Source: Rutstroemia sp. NJR-2017a BVV2 (lineage: Eukaryota > Ascomycota > Leotiomycetes > Helotiales > Rutstroemiaceae). Taken from it: a stretch of 64,000 nucleotides of DNA. A program made the translations under genes and the position numbers. Numbering within the stretch: position 1 is the first letter of the stretch; every line of letters begins with the position of its first letter. The notes under the pieces are model-generated. The model was not told the DNA's origin. It was given only the letters and a program-made list of their open reading frames with translations, and did no database searches. Below, in pieces: positions 21,788 through 34,163 of the stretch. The stretch is from contig NJPS01000046.1 in NCBI GenBank assembly GCA_002946415.1, positions 496,001 through 560,000 on the forward strand, given 5' to 3'.

Positions 21788-23841
21788 TCAAGACCTCCTC
21801 CCGAAACTCCTCGCCGTCGAACTCATGGTCCGCAAACTGCCTCTCCTGCCATCATGTTCCTCGTCAAGTTCATCACTAACCGCTTCTCCAATAACGACCT
21901 CTCCGTCTTCTACCTTTGGGAACGCCATATGCGGCATCTCCCACGTCCTCTCGCCATGTCCATTGACCCCAATCGTCACTACATCCATCGCCACACTCAC
22001 ACTCACACCTTGGTCGTTCCTCCTTTCACTCCTCGTCACACTTCCCTTTCCCTTGTGCCCTTTTATACCCTCGCTACATCTACTTCCTTCCTCCTCAGCA
22101 TCGAAATCCCAATCTCGCCAGAAGTCCTTCTTTCCCCTACTCGCTCTCCTCACCCATCCCGGAAGCAGGCCCCCTCGAACCTTATACGTCCAATAATCCT
22201 TCAACTCATAATCATGCGGGATGATCCTCCCTCCCGACATCGTGGCCAGCACCCACGCTGACGTATTAAGTATGATATAAGTGACAATCCCCGTTATCAA
22301 CCCATACGCAATCGAGTACGTAAAAGGCATAATCGCCAAAGTCAAAAACGCCGGTATGGAATCCCCTAAATATCGCCAATTGATTTCCGTACATGCTCGC
22401 GCCATCATAGCCCCTACGAGAATCAATGTGCAGCCTGTCGCCCAAGGTGGAATGCTTGCGAAAATAGGTGCGAAGAAAAGACTGATGAAGAAACAGAAGC
22501 CAGTGACGACAGCAGTAAGACCAGTGGCTCCGCCTTCTGAGATGCCGGCGCCGGATTCAATGAAGGCGGTTACCGGAGGCGAACCAAGGAACGAACCGAC
22601 GGATATACCGAATGCGTCAACAAGATATGCAACTGCGCTGCCCTCGAAATCCTGTGTATCTTCATCGATAGCGCCACAGAAGCGCGCCATGGAATATAAG
22701 GTCCCCGTGCAATCGAGTATATCAACATAGAGGAAGGTAATAAGAGCAGATGCAAACTGGCCGGCTCCAGCGCCCGTAATATTCCAATCCTGCACTGCAA
22801 GGACGTGCTTAACGGGATGGAAAGTGACGACCTTCTTAAAGAAGTTGAATGACGCATCGCCAGAGACGGTATTAGGAAAAAATGTAACAGGTGTATTGCG
22901 CGGCCACGAGATGATAGACACGAGGAGGATGCCGGCGATGACGGCGCCTTTAACACGGTACATCATGAGAAAGGCCGTGAATATGCCGCCGCAGAATATC
23001 CCCAGCCACATAGTTGGACTTCGCATTTTGCCGGATGTGCATGTGCCATCCGGGGCGACCAACTCCGGTAGACAGCCGGTAAGTTGAAGGGGAACGTCGG
23101 CGTTGCTTCCGGTGATAGCACCGATACCAGCGCTGTAAGTGAGACCGATGATGGTGAGATAAAGTCCGATTCCTGCTCCACTGGCGATTTTCAAACTTCG
23201 AGGTATGGCGCGAGCCAGCCACTGTCGGAGACCTAGTATGGAGAGCGCAACGAAGAGCAGTCCTTCAATGAAGACGGCTGTTAGTGCTAATCTGTACGAT
23301 ACAGGACCTTGGCCATGGATTCCAACGACCTGGTAAGCAAAATACGCATTGAGACCCATGCCTGGCGCCAGAGCGATAGGCATGTTGGCGAAGACTCCCA
23401 TACAGACGCTCGTTAGGGCAGAAATCCCAGCCGTGGCTGTAACTAAATCCTGGTTGATTTCCTGGACACACAACTGGTACTGAGGATCCGTCGAGCTATC
23501 CATGCAAAACTTATCGGTCGAATTCGGAGGATAATGACATTCACATGTGCCGCCAGTTGCTGGAACACGTAAGTCTGGATTCCACTATGGACTCAAATAC
23601 ATACCTGATACTATTGAAGCATTTACAGATATGATATATGCCATAGCGAAGAAAGTGGCTAGTCCAGCTCTGACCTCTGTCAAAAACCTTGATCCTTTCC
23701 TCTCATATCTATGCCCTGAGAACTCCAGTCTGAATCGTCGTCCGATGGCACTTTTGGCGACTGCCATGTTTGTCTTTTCCACCTATAGACATATGAGCTT
23801 GAGGACTTTAATGGCCATGTAGTTGTACGCACCCAACCCAT
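21788..23841 (-). CDS. AzgA-type adenine/guanine/hypoxanthine permease
   Basis: Three exons on the minus strand (23833-23841, 23605-23782, 21788-23559) give 652 aa. The first coding exon is only ATGGGTTGG; it joins to VEKTNMAVAKSAIGRRF, matching the MGW...VA.S..GRRF start of fungal AzgA proteins. Family landmarks follow: SGH.YERKGSRF, GLATFFAMAYIISVNASI in TM1, the extracellular Cys pair region TGGTCECHYPP, and the long hydrophobic core with ALAPGMGLNAYFAYQVVG and FIESGAGISEGG. This is a plasma-membrane proton symporter for purine bases (NAT/NCS2-related AzgA family). The cytoplasmic tail of about 100 residues is longer than I expect and is charged. Confidence 0.92.
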
Positions 23842-26800
23842 AACGATAGGTTTCTGTTATTTTTTACAATATTTCGCGGTGGTTGCCTCTTGGCTGAGCC
23901 GCAAAAGAGAAGCCTGGTCCAGAAAGCCTTGTTATAATATAGTTAAAGCCTTGTCCATGGCCATGGAGTACTGTAAGACAAAAGTAGCTTGACGATTAGC
24001 CAGGGACAAGTGCCCAGCGAGGCTCCCAACTTAATGGCAAACCAGACCACAGTAAAATGAGTGTGCAGATTTGAAGTGTTTGTGGAGGCTCGTGGGAGTG
24101 ATGAGCCTGACTGTGCGTTCGAAGTGTGTTGGCTGCAGACATGGAATACAAGATATAGAGCTCTGACAGATGCAGTCAGAAATGAGCTATTCCCAAATTC
24201 TTCGCCTTATCTACACAATAATTATGATAGAATGAGAGAAGGTGCTGGACGATTGCTCAACGACGAGGCGCATATCCGTGAAAGACGGGCTATGACAGGG
24301 CCAAAAAGCAAAAGAGCCAAAGTACAATCCAGAGGGAGTGTTGAGCAGGAATAACAATAGAATCATATGGATGGCATGTGTCCGGCAGTCACTGCAGCCG
24401 TGTGTGTGATGTGCAGCACAAAAAAGCTATATCTGAAAAATCAATAGGTATGTATAGGTGCTGCAGTGGCTCAGCGGTTTAAGAAGTCTTATCCGATAGT
24501 GATACCACTGTTATTTTCCCGGGCAATTTACACAAAGTTTGTTTATGGATGACTGATCGCCAGACTGCAGTCTTTGGCTTCTGTCACTCCGTGCCCCACG
24601 CCTTCTTGTGATACCCCGCGCAATACATTCGCTCGTACGTCGGGAGAGGAATCCATGTTGGGAAGTAACGCCGTTCAAAGTTCGGGATGCGCTACCGAGA
24701 ACAGCAGTTCGGCGTTGTCCACGTTATCTGATACATCGAAGTAAACTTTGTACAGAGGTAGCTTGGACTCATTGAGCCAGACATAAATCCATGCGCCCCC
24801 GTCCTCGCCCCTCGGACATGACAGCATGAGTCTTGCCTAGGCTACACATAGCGCGATAATATCGCTAGCTGTTCAGAAGCCAGTAACGGCGCTCAAGGCT
24901 CACCGAACATGCCGCCGGGCGATTCCGAAATGTCCTGTACGAGAAGGGCTGGATGCGGTAAACATAATCGAATCGCTCGTAGCCACTCAAGGATGGTGGC
25001 AGGCTTGGAATAATTATCCTTCCACACAATCTGATAAGTATCAGAAGTACCATTCGTTGTGGGCCAATATTGTAGGAAACGAACACTTCTCTACATTGGT
25101 CAATCGCTCCGGTAATCGAAGCTGATCTCAGCTGTGTGCGAAGTTGGTCTTTGTAAGTATGTTCTGTATACCTCTGAGACAGCCGAACACTGGTTCTCCC
25201 CGGTATGTTGTGCGAGTATTTAATCCTTGTGTCACCTTCTTTCTTGAATCATCGGCGCATATGTTCTCCGTCTTCTGCAACACAGATAGCCCTTCAGAGT
25301 AATAGCTAGACGACTGAAAGTCCTCCTTTTGCGCACCTTGGTGTGACATTGATCTACTGCTGTGAAACTTGCGGCTAGACCAATGACCCATCATGATCTT
25401 CTAGGCTGCATTTCGGCAAGAATTGGACATCTGTGATAATGTGCCTACTTGTAAATGCTATTGGAAAGATGGGCATCTTTTATCGCTATTGAAGGATTCA
25501 CGCGACATGCGAACCTTAAGACACCATGCCCAGTTGGACCTAAGGAGCACCCCCCTTAATCCTACGCAGGGAAGACACTTCCATTGGCGAGGATTATTTT
25601 CTAGTCGTAGAATAAAGGTACTCCGGTCGAGATGCATAACATAGACTAAGAATGTCCGAGGTTCGGATGGTTAGTTAGATTGAAAGGTTTGCATTGATTG
25701 AACTGGGAGGGTATGTCTGCGGATACGACATTGACAAACGGGTAGATGCTTCTTCGATCGTAACAGTCCACAAACCAGAGACAACCAAACCACCATTTTC
25801 CAACCCTAAATGTGCCCAAAATATCCATAGGCACTATATATGATCTGCACTTATATGTGCAATGATATGCAGCCATTGCACAGCAGCTGGAGCTTTGAAG
25901 CAGTTTCCGGGATTGTTGTGGGGTAGGCACGTTATCCGGGATCGTCTCTTCTGGCAGTGATGATGAAATCAACTACGATCGGCCTGGGGAAGATTCAACA
26001 AGGAAAGATTAACCATTGAGATCACATCTTCCAAGAATTGCTAGTGACCGGTGTGGAACTAAATGATGACGAATTGGGAGGTATTTGTGGGACAAGATCT
26101 GCCCAGAACTGAATCCAGGAATTCAAGTGTCTGACAAGGTAGACGGTGAAAATTTGTATCCATATGAGGCTCAGATTCATTGATCTCCTGATGGGAGTTT
26201 AATGATAGGTAAGTCGTACGTGGAAGTCAATTGCGTAATAGGTAGAATAAGACGAATGGAAAATAACACCGTCAAGTTTTGTATAGTTCGACAACCGCAG
26301 TACCTGAATAATGGTATTGAAATACACGTCGACGGAAGGATAGCAGGCCGCGTAGTGAAGGATTGAGAAGAACGAGAATATATCCAGATCAGCGCGCAGA
26401 CGAAGTGCTACCATCCAAGGTTTGCGAGGTAAACATGTGAGTAAGGCCATCCACTTTCCGTGAACCTCATCACGACTATCATAGTTTTACCTACAGTAGC
26501 ATTTCTTTCGGTCGACATACATGAGCAGCTCGTCCCGTTCTAGACACATGGAGCGATGCAGCGGGGCCGTTGAATACAGCATTATGCTTCGCTTCACTTG
26601 AAACTGTGTTCAGACGCTGTGACTTCTAGAAAACGACTGGTACAGACAATTGGTCTTTCGGATCATGTTCCGGAGTAGCAAAATCATATTCGCTCCCCGC
26701 AGCTTTGTCAATTCGGTCAACGACAGCACTCCCACTGCACAACGGCACCCCAACTCAACCCGAATCACCCTAGCTGCATCTTCTACAGATATTCGTTTGA

Positions 26801-26959
26801 AACGATCCATTTTGTGGTGCTTTTCAGCAAGCATTTGTACATACACACCGCGGATATATGCAGAAATCTGAACTTTTCATGCGACCTATATACCTGCCCA
26901 ACCCAATGAGATGCTGAACGCCTGTCGTGAGTCCCAAAATTTCCAACGTCTAGATTTGT
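23842..26959. other. Gene-poor region
   Basis: About 3.1 kb without a supported gene. It contains one doubtful small open frame at 24061-24354 (separate entry) and a lone tRNA box A-like string near 24465 (rejected). Composition is mixed and open frames are short on both strands. Confidence 0.4.
24061..24354 (+). CDS. Small hypothetical protein, doubtful
   Basis: A 97-codon open frame starts with an ATG (MCRFEVFVEARGSDEP). It has three Cys in the first 25 residues, a middle containing NSSPYLHNNYDRMREGAGRLL, and a basic tail (KSKRAKVQSRG). The general build (MC start, charged, basic C-terminus) resembles small uncharacterised fungal proteins, but I recognise no domain and cannot exclude chance. 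It does not overlap a better candidate. Confidence 0.25.
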   Translation: MCRFEVFVEARGSDEPDCAFEVCWLQTWNTRYRALTDAVRNELFPNSSPYLHNNYDRMREGAGRLLNDEAHIRERRAMTGPKSKRAKVQSRGSVEQE

Positions 26960-28771
26960 CTATTCCAAGAAAGTGAAGAGATTAGTGTGCAGTATGTTCA
27001 TTGCACGTGTAGCTTCGTAAGCGTCTATAACGCAGGATATATTGATTTCGCTCGCCCCTGGAATCATTTGTAAGTCGTTGCCTGATAGGACGAATAGACC
27101 GGAGCTGGGATTACCTTGAGATATCATCTCAATGTTTACGTTGTTCTCTCCAAGGGTTGAAAACATCTTCCCAGCAATTCCAATCATATTTTTCATTTCT
27201 GATCCTACCAGACTAAGAATGGCCATATCGCTGAGAACGCTAACCTCGCCACACTCTTCCAATTCATCCCTAGCTTGTTGCATATCATGCTTCGAGATGT
27301 TCGCTGAGTGGACAGCCATTGAGACATGAACCTCACTAGTAGAGATCAGGTCCACCGATATTTGTCGTTTGTCCAGTATAGAGAAGACTCGCGCAAAAAA
27401 GCCATGCGAAATCGAGCGCTTATTTGAGTGGACGTTAATAACAGAGATCTTGTCTTTAATCGTGACAGCTGTTGGCCGCTTAGGCGTCTTTCTCAAGCTC
27501 AGGGAGCTCGAGCTTCTAGTATGAGTTAGGTGACCGGGTGCCATTACACGATCAGGTAGGATGATTGTGCCATTTCCTCTTGGATTCTTGACATTTTTAA
27601 TGCGGATTTTGATTGGGGGTGTTGCACGAATCACTTGATCCATAGTCAGATGATGAATAACCTCAGAACCATAGAATGTTAATTCAGCGGCCTCTGAGGG
27701 GGTGATGGTAGACAGAAGTCGTGCTGTTGGCACTTTCGACGGATCAGCCGTAAATATGCCGTCAACTTCCTTCCATACCTGTAGTTCTTCCGCCTTGACG
27801 CATACAGCTACTAGGGCAGCACAAAGGTCGGTATATCCCCTGCCGATTTCTCCGTCCATCAAACCGCCAGGGACAGTCCCAAAGTATCCAGTAATGATGG
27901 GCACTCTATCCCCACAGGCTTCAATCTTCTCAAGAATTGCCTGCCCCACATCTCTGTAAAACTCGTGGTCCAGCTCTTTCGGTGTTTTGAAATGAATCGC
28001 ATCCGATAGGTCGACGAATTCTGCGTCAACTCCCTACACAACATTGTAAGTAAAGCCATGCGGAAAGAAAACGAAGATAGCCTACCCTGTCGCGTAACAA
28101 TGTAGCAACGAACCGGCAGCTGAGTTTCTCCCCAAAGCTGACCAGGCGATCTTTCGACCTGGAATCAATCTCCAAATGCCATCGCTCTGCCGCCATACGG
28201 TAGTCGAGTATTTCCTTGCATTCACCCTCAATTTCCCCTACAAGCTTCGAGCAGAGATGCTCGTCCAGTATATTCGCCTTGGCAGCCGCAACATGATCTT
28301 CGCATATGACTTTGACCAATCTTTCGTAATCACTAGCTAACGTCTCGTAATGGACAGAATCGGTGTCTTTCAGAGAATTGATCGATTCGAGTATGCCATA
28401 AATCTCCAGTAATCTGTAGCAATTCGATTCAGCAAGTTGGCAGGTGCGCAATTCGTCAGATAAACCCACCGACTTGTTGTCCCCTCAACTTTCTTTCCAG
28501 TGCTCCTGGCCGAACAGACGACGGCAATTTTATGGTCGTTTAGACTCGCACTATGATGCTCAATTAGTTTCACCGTCGGCCTACCTCTGATGGATTTGAA
28601 AGTTGCGTACCGTACAATATCCTCGGCGATATTTACAGGGAACTTTCCCACACTCGTCCCACCAAACTTCTGTACTACCCAGGTTCGTGTCTTGGTGTCG
28701 TGCTTCAAAGAATTTGAGATCAACGGCGAAGAAGCATCTGAATGCCCATTCAATTGGATTTCTGTAGTCAT
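26960..28771 (-). CDS. Aspartokinase (Hom3-like)
   Basis: Four exons on the minus strand (28470-28771, 28086-28413, 27115-28033, 26960-27057) give 548 aa. It catalyses ATP-dependent phosphorylation of L-aspartate, the first step towards threonine, methionine and isoleucine. Visible motifs are KFGGTSVG (residues 35-42), VCSARSTGKK, SRSKDR..SFGEKLS, GYFGTVPGGLMDGEIGRGYTD and VWKEVDGIFTADP in the kinase domain, and C-terminal ACT domains (residues about 390-548) with SVDLISTSEVHVSM and NNVNIEMISQGASEINISCVI. The last intron (27058-27114, 57 nt) is a multiple of three with no stop and can be read through; I splice it because this restores the invariant ISQGASEINIS. Whether it is the only aspartokinase of the genome cannot be seen here. 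Confidence 0.92.
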
Positions 28772-29913
28772 CGTCCAAGCAGTATGAGATGATTGGTAGC
28801 ACAATTGGCACAGGCGTATGAATATGACCGCCCTATTATAGGATAAAAGTATGTACTGTATTTAAAAAGGAGGAGAATTGGTATAAAAAATGTTTACAGT
28901 AGAAGATGGAAGACAAAAGTGAACAGTTGTAGAGTCATACAATTAGATGAATCAATTATTTTCCAGATCGGCATCATATCGGACCTTGAACGACCACCCT
29001 TGCCGCGCTTTATCATAAGCGAAAGCAGGGGACAGAATGATGGATTTGATCGATCGTGCTAAGATAAGATACCGGAATGGATGGATCAGCAGGAGGCCGA
29101 AGGTCTACCAGGCGTGCCAGGACGAAACGTCTCGGTACCGGGAGCTAGGAGCCAGGAGTCAGAGTCAGGAACAAGGAGGATAGAGATGAAGTACAATCGT
29201 GCTTATCAAGAAGCGAATGCCTTCACATCACCCTTCTTGCGTTTTCCTTTTATTGTTGCATTCTCCATAAACACACACATACGTGGCTGCGCATCACAAA
29301 GAACTCTGGTCATCGTAGAACCTATCAAAGACCAACTCATTGATTACAATTTGGACGGATGTGTTGTTGTTGTAAACCAATCAGATCAGCTAAAGATATG
29401 TCTTTATTGCGGTCCTCTCTTTTATGTGTAAAGTGCCGCTGGCGATAGTCGTCCAATGTGCAGGCCCAGGAGTGCTTGGGGTGCTACGAGAGAATCACAG
29501 CTACAATATAAAAAATGTAATATGCATCGATTGAAGGACAAAAGTTTGTTTGAATCGCCTTCCACCCAAACACTTTTCCATAATTACACAACGCATAACT
29601 ACAGGGTGAAACGAGGCTACATAGCATAGCATATAAGACGCCATCCAACAATCTATCCCAATAGACGGTGGATCCAAAAAAAAAAGTGAATAGCCCAAAC
29701 ATTGACCGACAAAACTCGTCCGTCGGGGTACTAATCAAAACAAGCCCAATGTACACCGTCCGCCCATTAAGCAACCAATCCGTATAATCATTGTCGTTAA
29801 ATCATCCGTCCCAGGCGTACCAACCACGCCACCCAACCCTAACATGAACAGTCATGACGCCGTATCCGTAAAATATTGCTCAACATCTGAGAAGTCAAAC
29901 GACTTTGAAGAGA
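28772..29913. other. Intergenic region
   Basis: Promoter of the aspartokinase gene and 3' flank of the RFX gene. A 116-codon open frame at 29081-29431 has no recognisable features. Confidence 0.45.
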
Positions 29914-32585
29914 TCAAGCCATGGAAGTTTGAGGTAATGAGTGATTTAGAGAACTAGGCTCCATCGTAGCATGAACATCTTCTTGCACGAAGCCGTACTT
30001 TCCCATGGCGAACTCATCATCTGGTGTTCTCATTCCAATGCCGCTGTCATCATGACCAGCGGCAGCATTCATTGCGGCTTCCCTTGCCACATCCATGGGC
30101 TGAGAAGCTGGAATGCTTCGATCGTTGTTAAGGCCACGCCCTAGGAATTCGTCACTTCCGGTACTGTATCGGTTCCCCTGCTGGCTAGTTCTTCGGCTTG
30201 TAGCTGGAGGTCTACTCCCATCACCCAGGGGGCCCTGGATATTGTCCCGCTGCATAAATCCGCCTTGTTCTGCCATAAAAGCAATCATTTCATCTATCCA
30301 GCACTTGGTAACCCACCAAGCACCAAAGCTTTTGCCTTGAGCAATGGTAAGATCTCTCATTACTGCCGTGCCGATCTTTTGAACACACCATACGATTTCC
30401 GCATGCGTGGCATACGGAAACTTGGCAGGTAATGAGAGGAGTAAGTTAACCCACCGATCAAGAACGTTCTCCGTGGTCGCATCTGCATGAACACTGGCTT
30501 GGCGCTGCCGTCCCATGCGCTGGGCCATTTCTCCGAATGGAGTTCGTGATTCAACCTCCCATGATACTTCACTTGTAGGGTCCAAAAGATCCCGCAACTC
30601 ATTGATGAAGAGATTGACGACATCGTCCATCCCTCTTGTAGGCACACTTTCAGCTACTTTTCTAATGCTAACCATAGTGATGAAATCTTCATACATCTGA
30701 TCTCTGTTATATGGGTTCGACAGCATATTTGCAGCAGCATGAGCAGTCAGATTCACTCTCAGTTCCTTATCCAGTAGACTAGCAAACGTTGTAGCTGGTC
30801 CTACTTTCGCTTCGATTACGTGAGCGGGCTGTCCGTGGAAAGAGCTTTGTATATGGCTGACCAATCGATCAGAGATATTCCGTAAAGTATCCAGCACCAC
30901 CTTTGGTACTACCTGGAGGGTTAAGGGCGCCACAACTCGCATCATGTTTTGATACATCATGATGTCACATTGATTGATCCACGGGGCCAGAGCTTTGTCG
31001 GCAAAGAGCTTCTGGACAGGCATAGTCAGAGTTCCTTGAAATGCCGTAAAGAGGTGAAAGAACGTTTTCTCTTTGCAGAAACGGACTTGCTCAACAAGTG
31101 AAGTGCAGTGTGATCGGTATAATGCGGACAGAGCAAGTGCCGAGTCTGGATCTGTACCGGCCGGCAAGAACTGCTGTATTTTTGGTAGGGTGATGGGACC
31201 ATAATCTTGCATGGCCGAGTCTCCAATCGGAGCAAAGTGTAATACTTGTGGTGTTTTGGTGGTGCATTCGAGATCGGAAAGTTTGTTGACTACCGGCTGA
31301 GTGTAGAGACTGTGAGGGCGGACAAAGCCTTGAGATCGCTGCATTGATTGCTCGGTTTCTTGAGGAATAGTGGGAGATGGAAAGGCAGCACGATCGAGTG
31401 GATATTTATCCGCGGGATAATGCATTTGCGAATTCATGCTTTGACTAGTCCTGTTAGTGTTGCTATCGGCTTGAAAATTGGATTTACATACTTGAAGCTC
31501 TGTGTGAAACTGGTGTCATTGAAGTTGTTGATTGTCTGACTTGATTGAGTCTCGTGCAGTTGCGGTTGATCATCCTTGAGGCTAAAGTTCACATAGTGAT
31601 ACTTGGACTCTCCTCGAACGCCAAGTCTTCGAGTTTTCAACCCAGGGAAAAGCACGCGCACGAGCTTGCCGAAAGATGCAGGATTCAATACTGTAACCTT
31701 CTCCGTGCCACACCTCGATACATAGTTGGCATAGACACGACCTCTAGGTACAGATCCAGTTCCTTTGTCACAAACCTTGTTTATCCTAAAGCAACATCAT
31801 TAGCCTCTAGAACGTTGACGAGAAACAACATACATACCACAGCATAGCAAAAACCTGTCTTTGCCTTTCGGATTGTGGTCCCCTTTCATTCTGGAGCAGC
31901 TCTGAAGCGACGTCTTGCAGACTACGGTGTTTGTTGGACTGAAAAAGTTGTCTCATTTCTAACTCGTTGGCAGCGCTCGACTTGGAGGGTTTCTTAGTTG
32001 CACCATTCGCTCCACCTAAGGAGTCCACATCATCTTGTTCATCGCTGCGACCTTCGAGCACCTGACTGTCGCCATCTCCATAAGCGGGAGCAAAATTATC
32101 CATTGGTATAGATTGGCGTCCATTCTCGTGTCTGTATTGAATTTCCGAATGATAGGACTGCATGCTATGACCCGGAACACCATTCATGCTGTGTTCTATA
32201 TCATAGCCTCGGGGATTTTGTAGTTGAGAAGCAGAATGCATGACCATATCCTCGGGAGTCATCTGCGAAAGCCCGGTATCGAATTTGTGCTGTGCGTTGG
32301 CATTTTGTTCAAACCATTGTGGTGGGTCCATATACTGTTGATCTAGAATTGGCTGTGCGATGCCACTGTGAACACTTGTCGTCGATGCTCGAGATTGAGG
32401 ACGTTTGCGAGCTTTGGCGGATGCCGCTGTGTTGGACCTTGATCTCTTGATGGGAACTTTTTCTCCCGGTGGGTGTTGCTCTTCAACATCTCATGAGATT
32501 AGTATTTGGTCTTCGTACACACTGCTGGGAATTGCGCGCATCTCAGCGCGCTTTCTTGAAGTAATCACTCACCCATGATATTCAT
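29914..32585 (-). CDS. RFX-family winged-helix transcription factor
   Basis: Exons on the minus strand are 32573-32585, 31838-32480, 31492-31785 and 29914-31450, giving 828 aa. The RFX DNA-binding domain (residues about 195-285) is assembled across an intron: WINKVCDKGTGSVPRGRVYANYVS, then LNPASFGKLVRVLFP and RRLGVRGESKYHYV. The C-terminal half is the RFX dimerisation-type region. Relatives include Crt1/Rfx1 of yeast (DNA-damage response) and CPCR1/RfxA of filamentous fungi (secondary metabolism, septation). An X-box is the expected target. The 5' end is uncertain: a 13-nt first coding exon (MNIM+G) needs a non-consensus acceptor, AAG at 32481-32483 (used here) or GAG at 32490-32492. Both keep the frame and differ by three residues. 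Confidence 0.88.
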
Positions 32586-34163
32586 TTAGGTTTGTTTGTT
32601 CGCGGACCAAAATGAAGGATGCGGAAGAAGTGGCTGGCTTTGTTTATTTCTGATGTTTACTTCTCCCGACCTTGACCGCGGTGATGATTCCAATCGTCTT
32701 TGCGCCGTATTTCCAATCCTGTTCTTCGATACCAAAATCCGGGTCGTCAGGTTGCGAGCAAATCCGGGAGGTTCGCCGGCTTTCTCGCGATATGTTGTTT
32801 GAAAGGACTGATTCAATTGTTTACCAAGTCTTGAGGTATTCCGGTTAACGAAGCGACCACCAGTCTCGGCTAGGCTTAGTGCATTATCATTAGCAAAACA
32901 AACATTAGATCAGCAGTCAGACTTTGGCAGCAAATGTTAACTGTTGACAGAGGACAAGAAACGAGAGAAGACGACGAGATGATGATTAGGTTTTTGAAGG
33001 GGAAAAATCGGTGCGCTCAATCCCAATATTGTGAAAGGCAGACATTAAAATGCGGATACGATACGTTCATTATTTATACCATTATGTTTCTACATTTATG
33101 TTTACTGTACTTTCCACGGTATATCCAATTTCCTTACTGCTGGCGCCTGGCGGTGAACTTGCAGACTTGAATTTTTAGCTTCTTAGCTCATGCAAAGCAA
33201 TGGAAATGTCTCGTATAGAATCAGTATGCATTCCACCGGTCAGCGCTGCTGCTGTTCATCATTCAGGTACAACGTATTCGGGCGCAGGCACTACCACATG
33301 TAGGTACGAAATACGTGGATATATGGGACCTGGCGAGGTTTCCGATTTGCAAAGGATGAGATATGAAAGATGAGTGTATCTTGCTATAACTTATGTAAAA
33401 AACTGCCTATCCTCTGTATAACTTATGTTCCTAACAGTAATAAAGCATAGTGGCCAAGTGCATACCAAGGTATACTTCGTACATACCCGACATTGAACCA
33501 TGGAGCCACTGAGCCACTCATATCAGACGTATCGGACGTATCAGACGTATATAGAATATGAGAGGAAACGAACGTTGCTCAGCCTATCAACGCATCGTAG
33601 ATTCTCACTCGCTCTCTGCCTCTTGTCCGAATATTTCAGTGAGAGAGAACGGCGAACCCTATTCCCCACCAAGCTGCTTTGCTATGTGCTTTGTAAAGCT
33701 TCCTGCTGCCTGCTACCTCATGTAGTGATACAGATACACATCGATGAACATTCATCCGTACTCAGCTTCCAAGAAGCCTTCCAAGAAGCAAGAGTCTGCA
33801 TTCTTTCTTCCTCCGAATAGATAGTAGATATAAATTCCTCATTCCCAGACTCGAATAAATTGACCCTTTTGGCTCTTTGTGTGTTCGTGGTCGAATACCC
33901 CACCGCTTCCGATCGGTTCTCAGTTGTCCAAGCTTTCTGCGTCATGACGCTACTCTGACAAAGAACACTTTTCCGCGACCGACCCAACCTTACCCTACCT
34001 TCCACTTCATACTCACAAACCTACGAAGCTTCGTACTGCAGTTTACAATACCCAAACTCGATAAGAACGACATACTCTTCGATTCTTGCATTCGCAATAA
34101 ATCTGCTATCTCCGCATATTCCTAGATAAATCAAAAGCTCTTTGCGCTCTCAACCTACTTACA
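32586..34163. other. Divergent intergenic region with short tandem repeat
   Basis: Upstream of both the RFX gene and YOP1. A 10-bp unit, TATCAGACG-type, is repeated three times at 33521-33550. The stretch before YOP1 is CT-rich (about 33950-34160), as in its 5' leader. No gene seen. Confidence 0.5.
33521..33550 (+). repeat. 10-bp tandem repeat
   Basis: Three copies of TATCAGACG/TATCGGACG-type units sit between the RFX gene and YOP1. Copies two and three differ from the first by one base. Confidence 0.7.

Noticed and set aside
24458..24530. tRNA-like box A (TGGCTCAGCGG) after GGTGCTGCAG
   Set aside because: No box B (GGTTCRANNC) at the right distance and no cloverleaf pairing; probably chance or a very old SINE/tRNA fragment.
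29081..29431. 116-codon + strand frame
   Set aside because: No recognisable domain; the low-complexity start and hydrophobic end look accidental.
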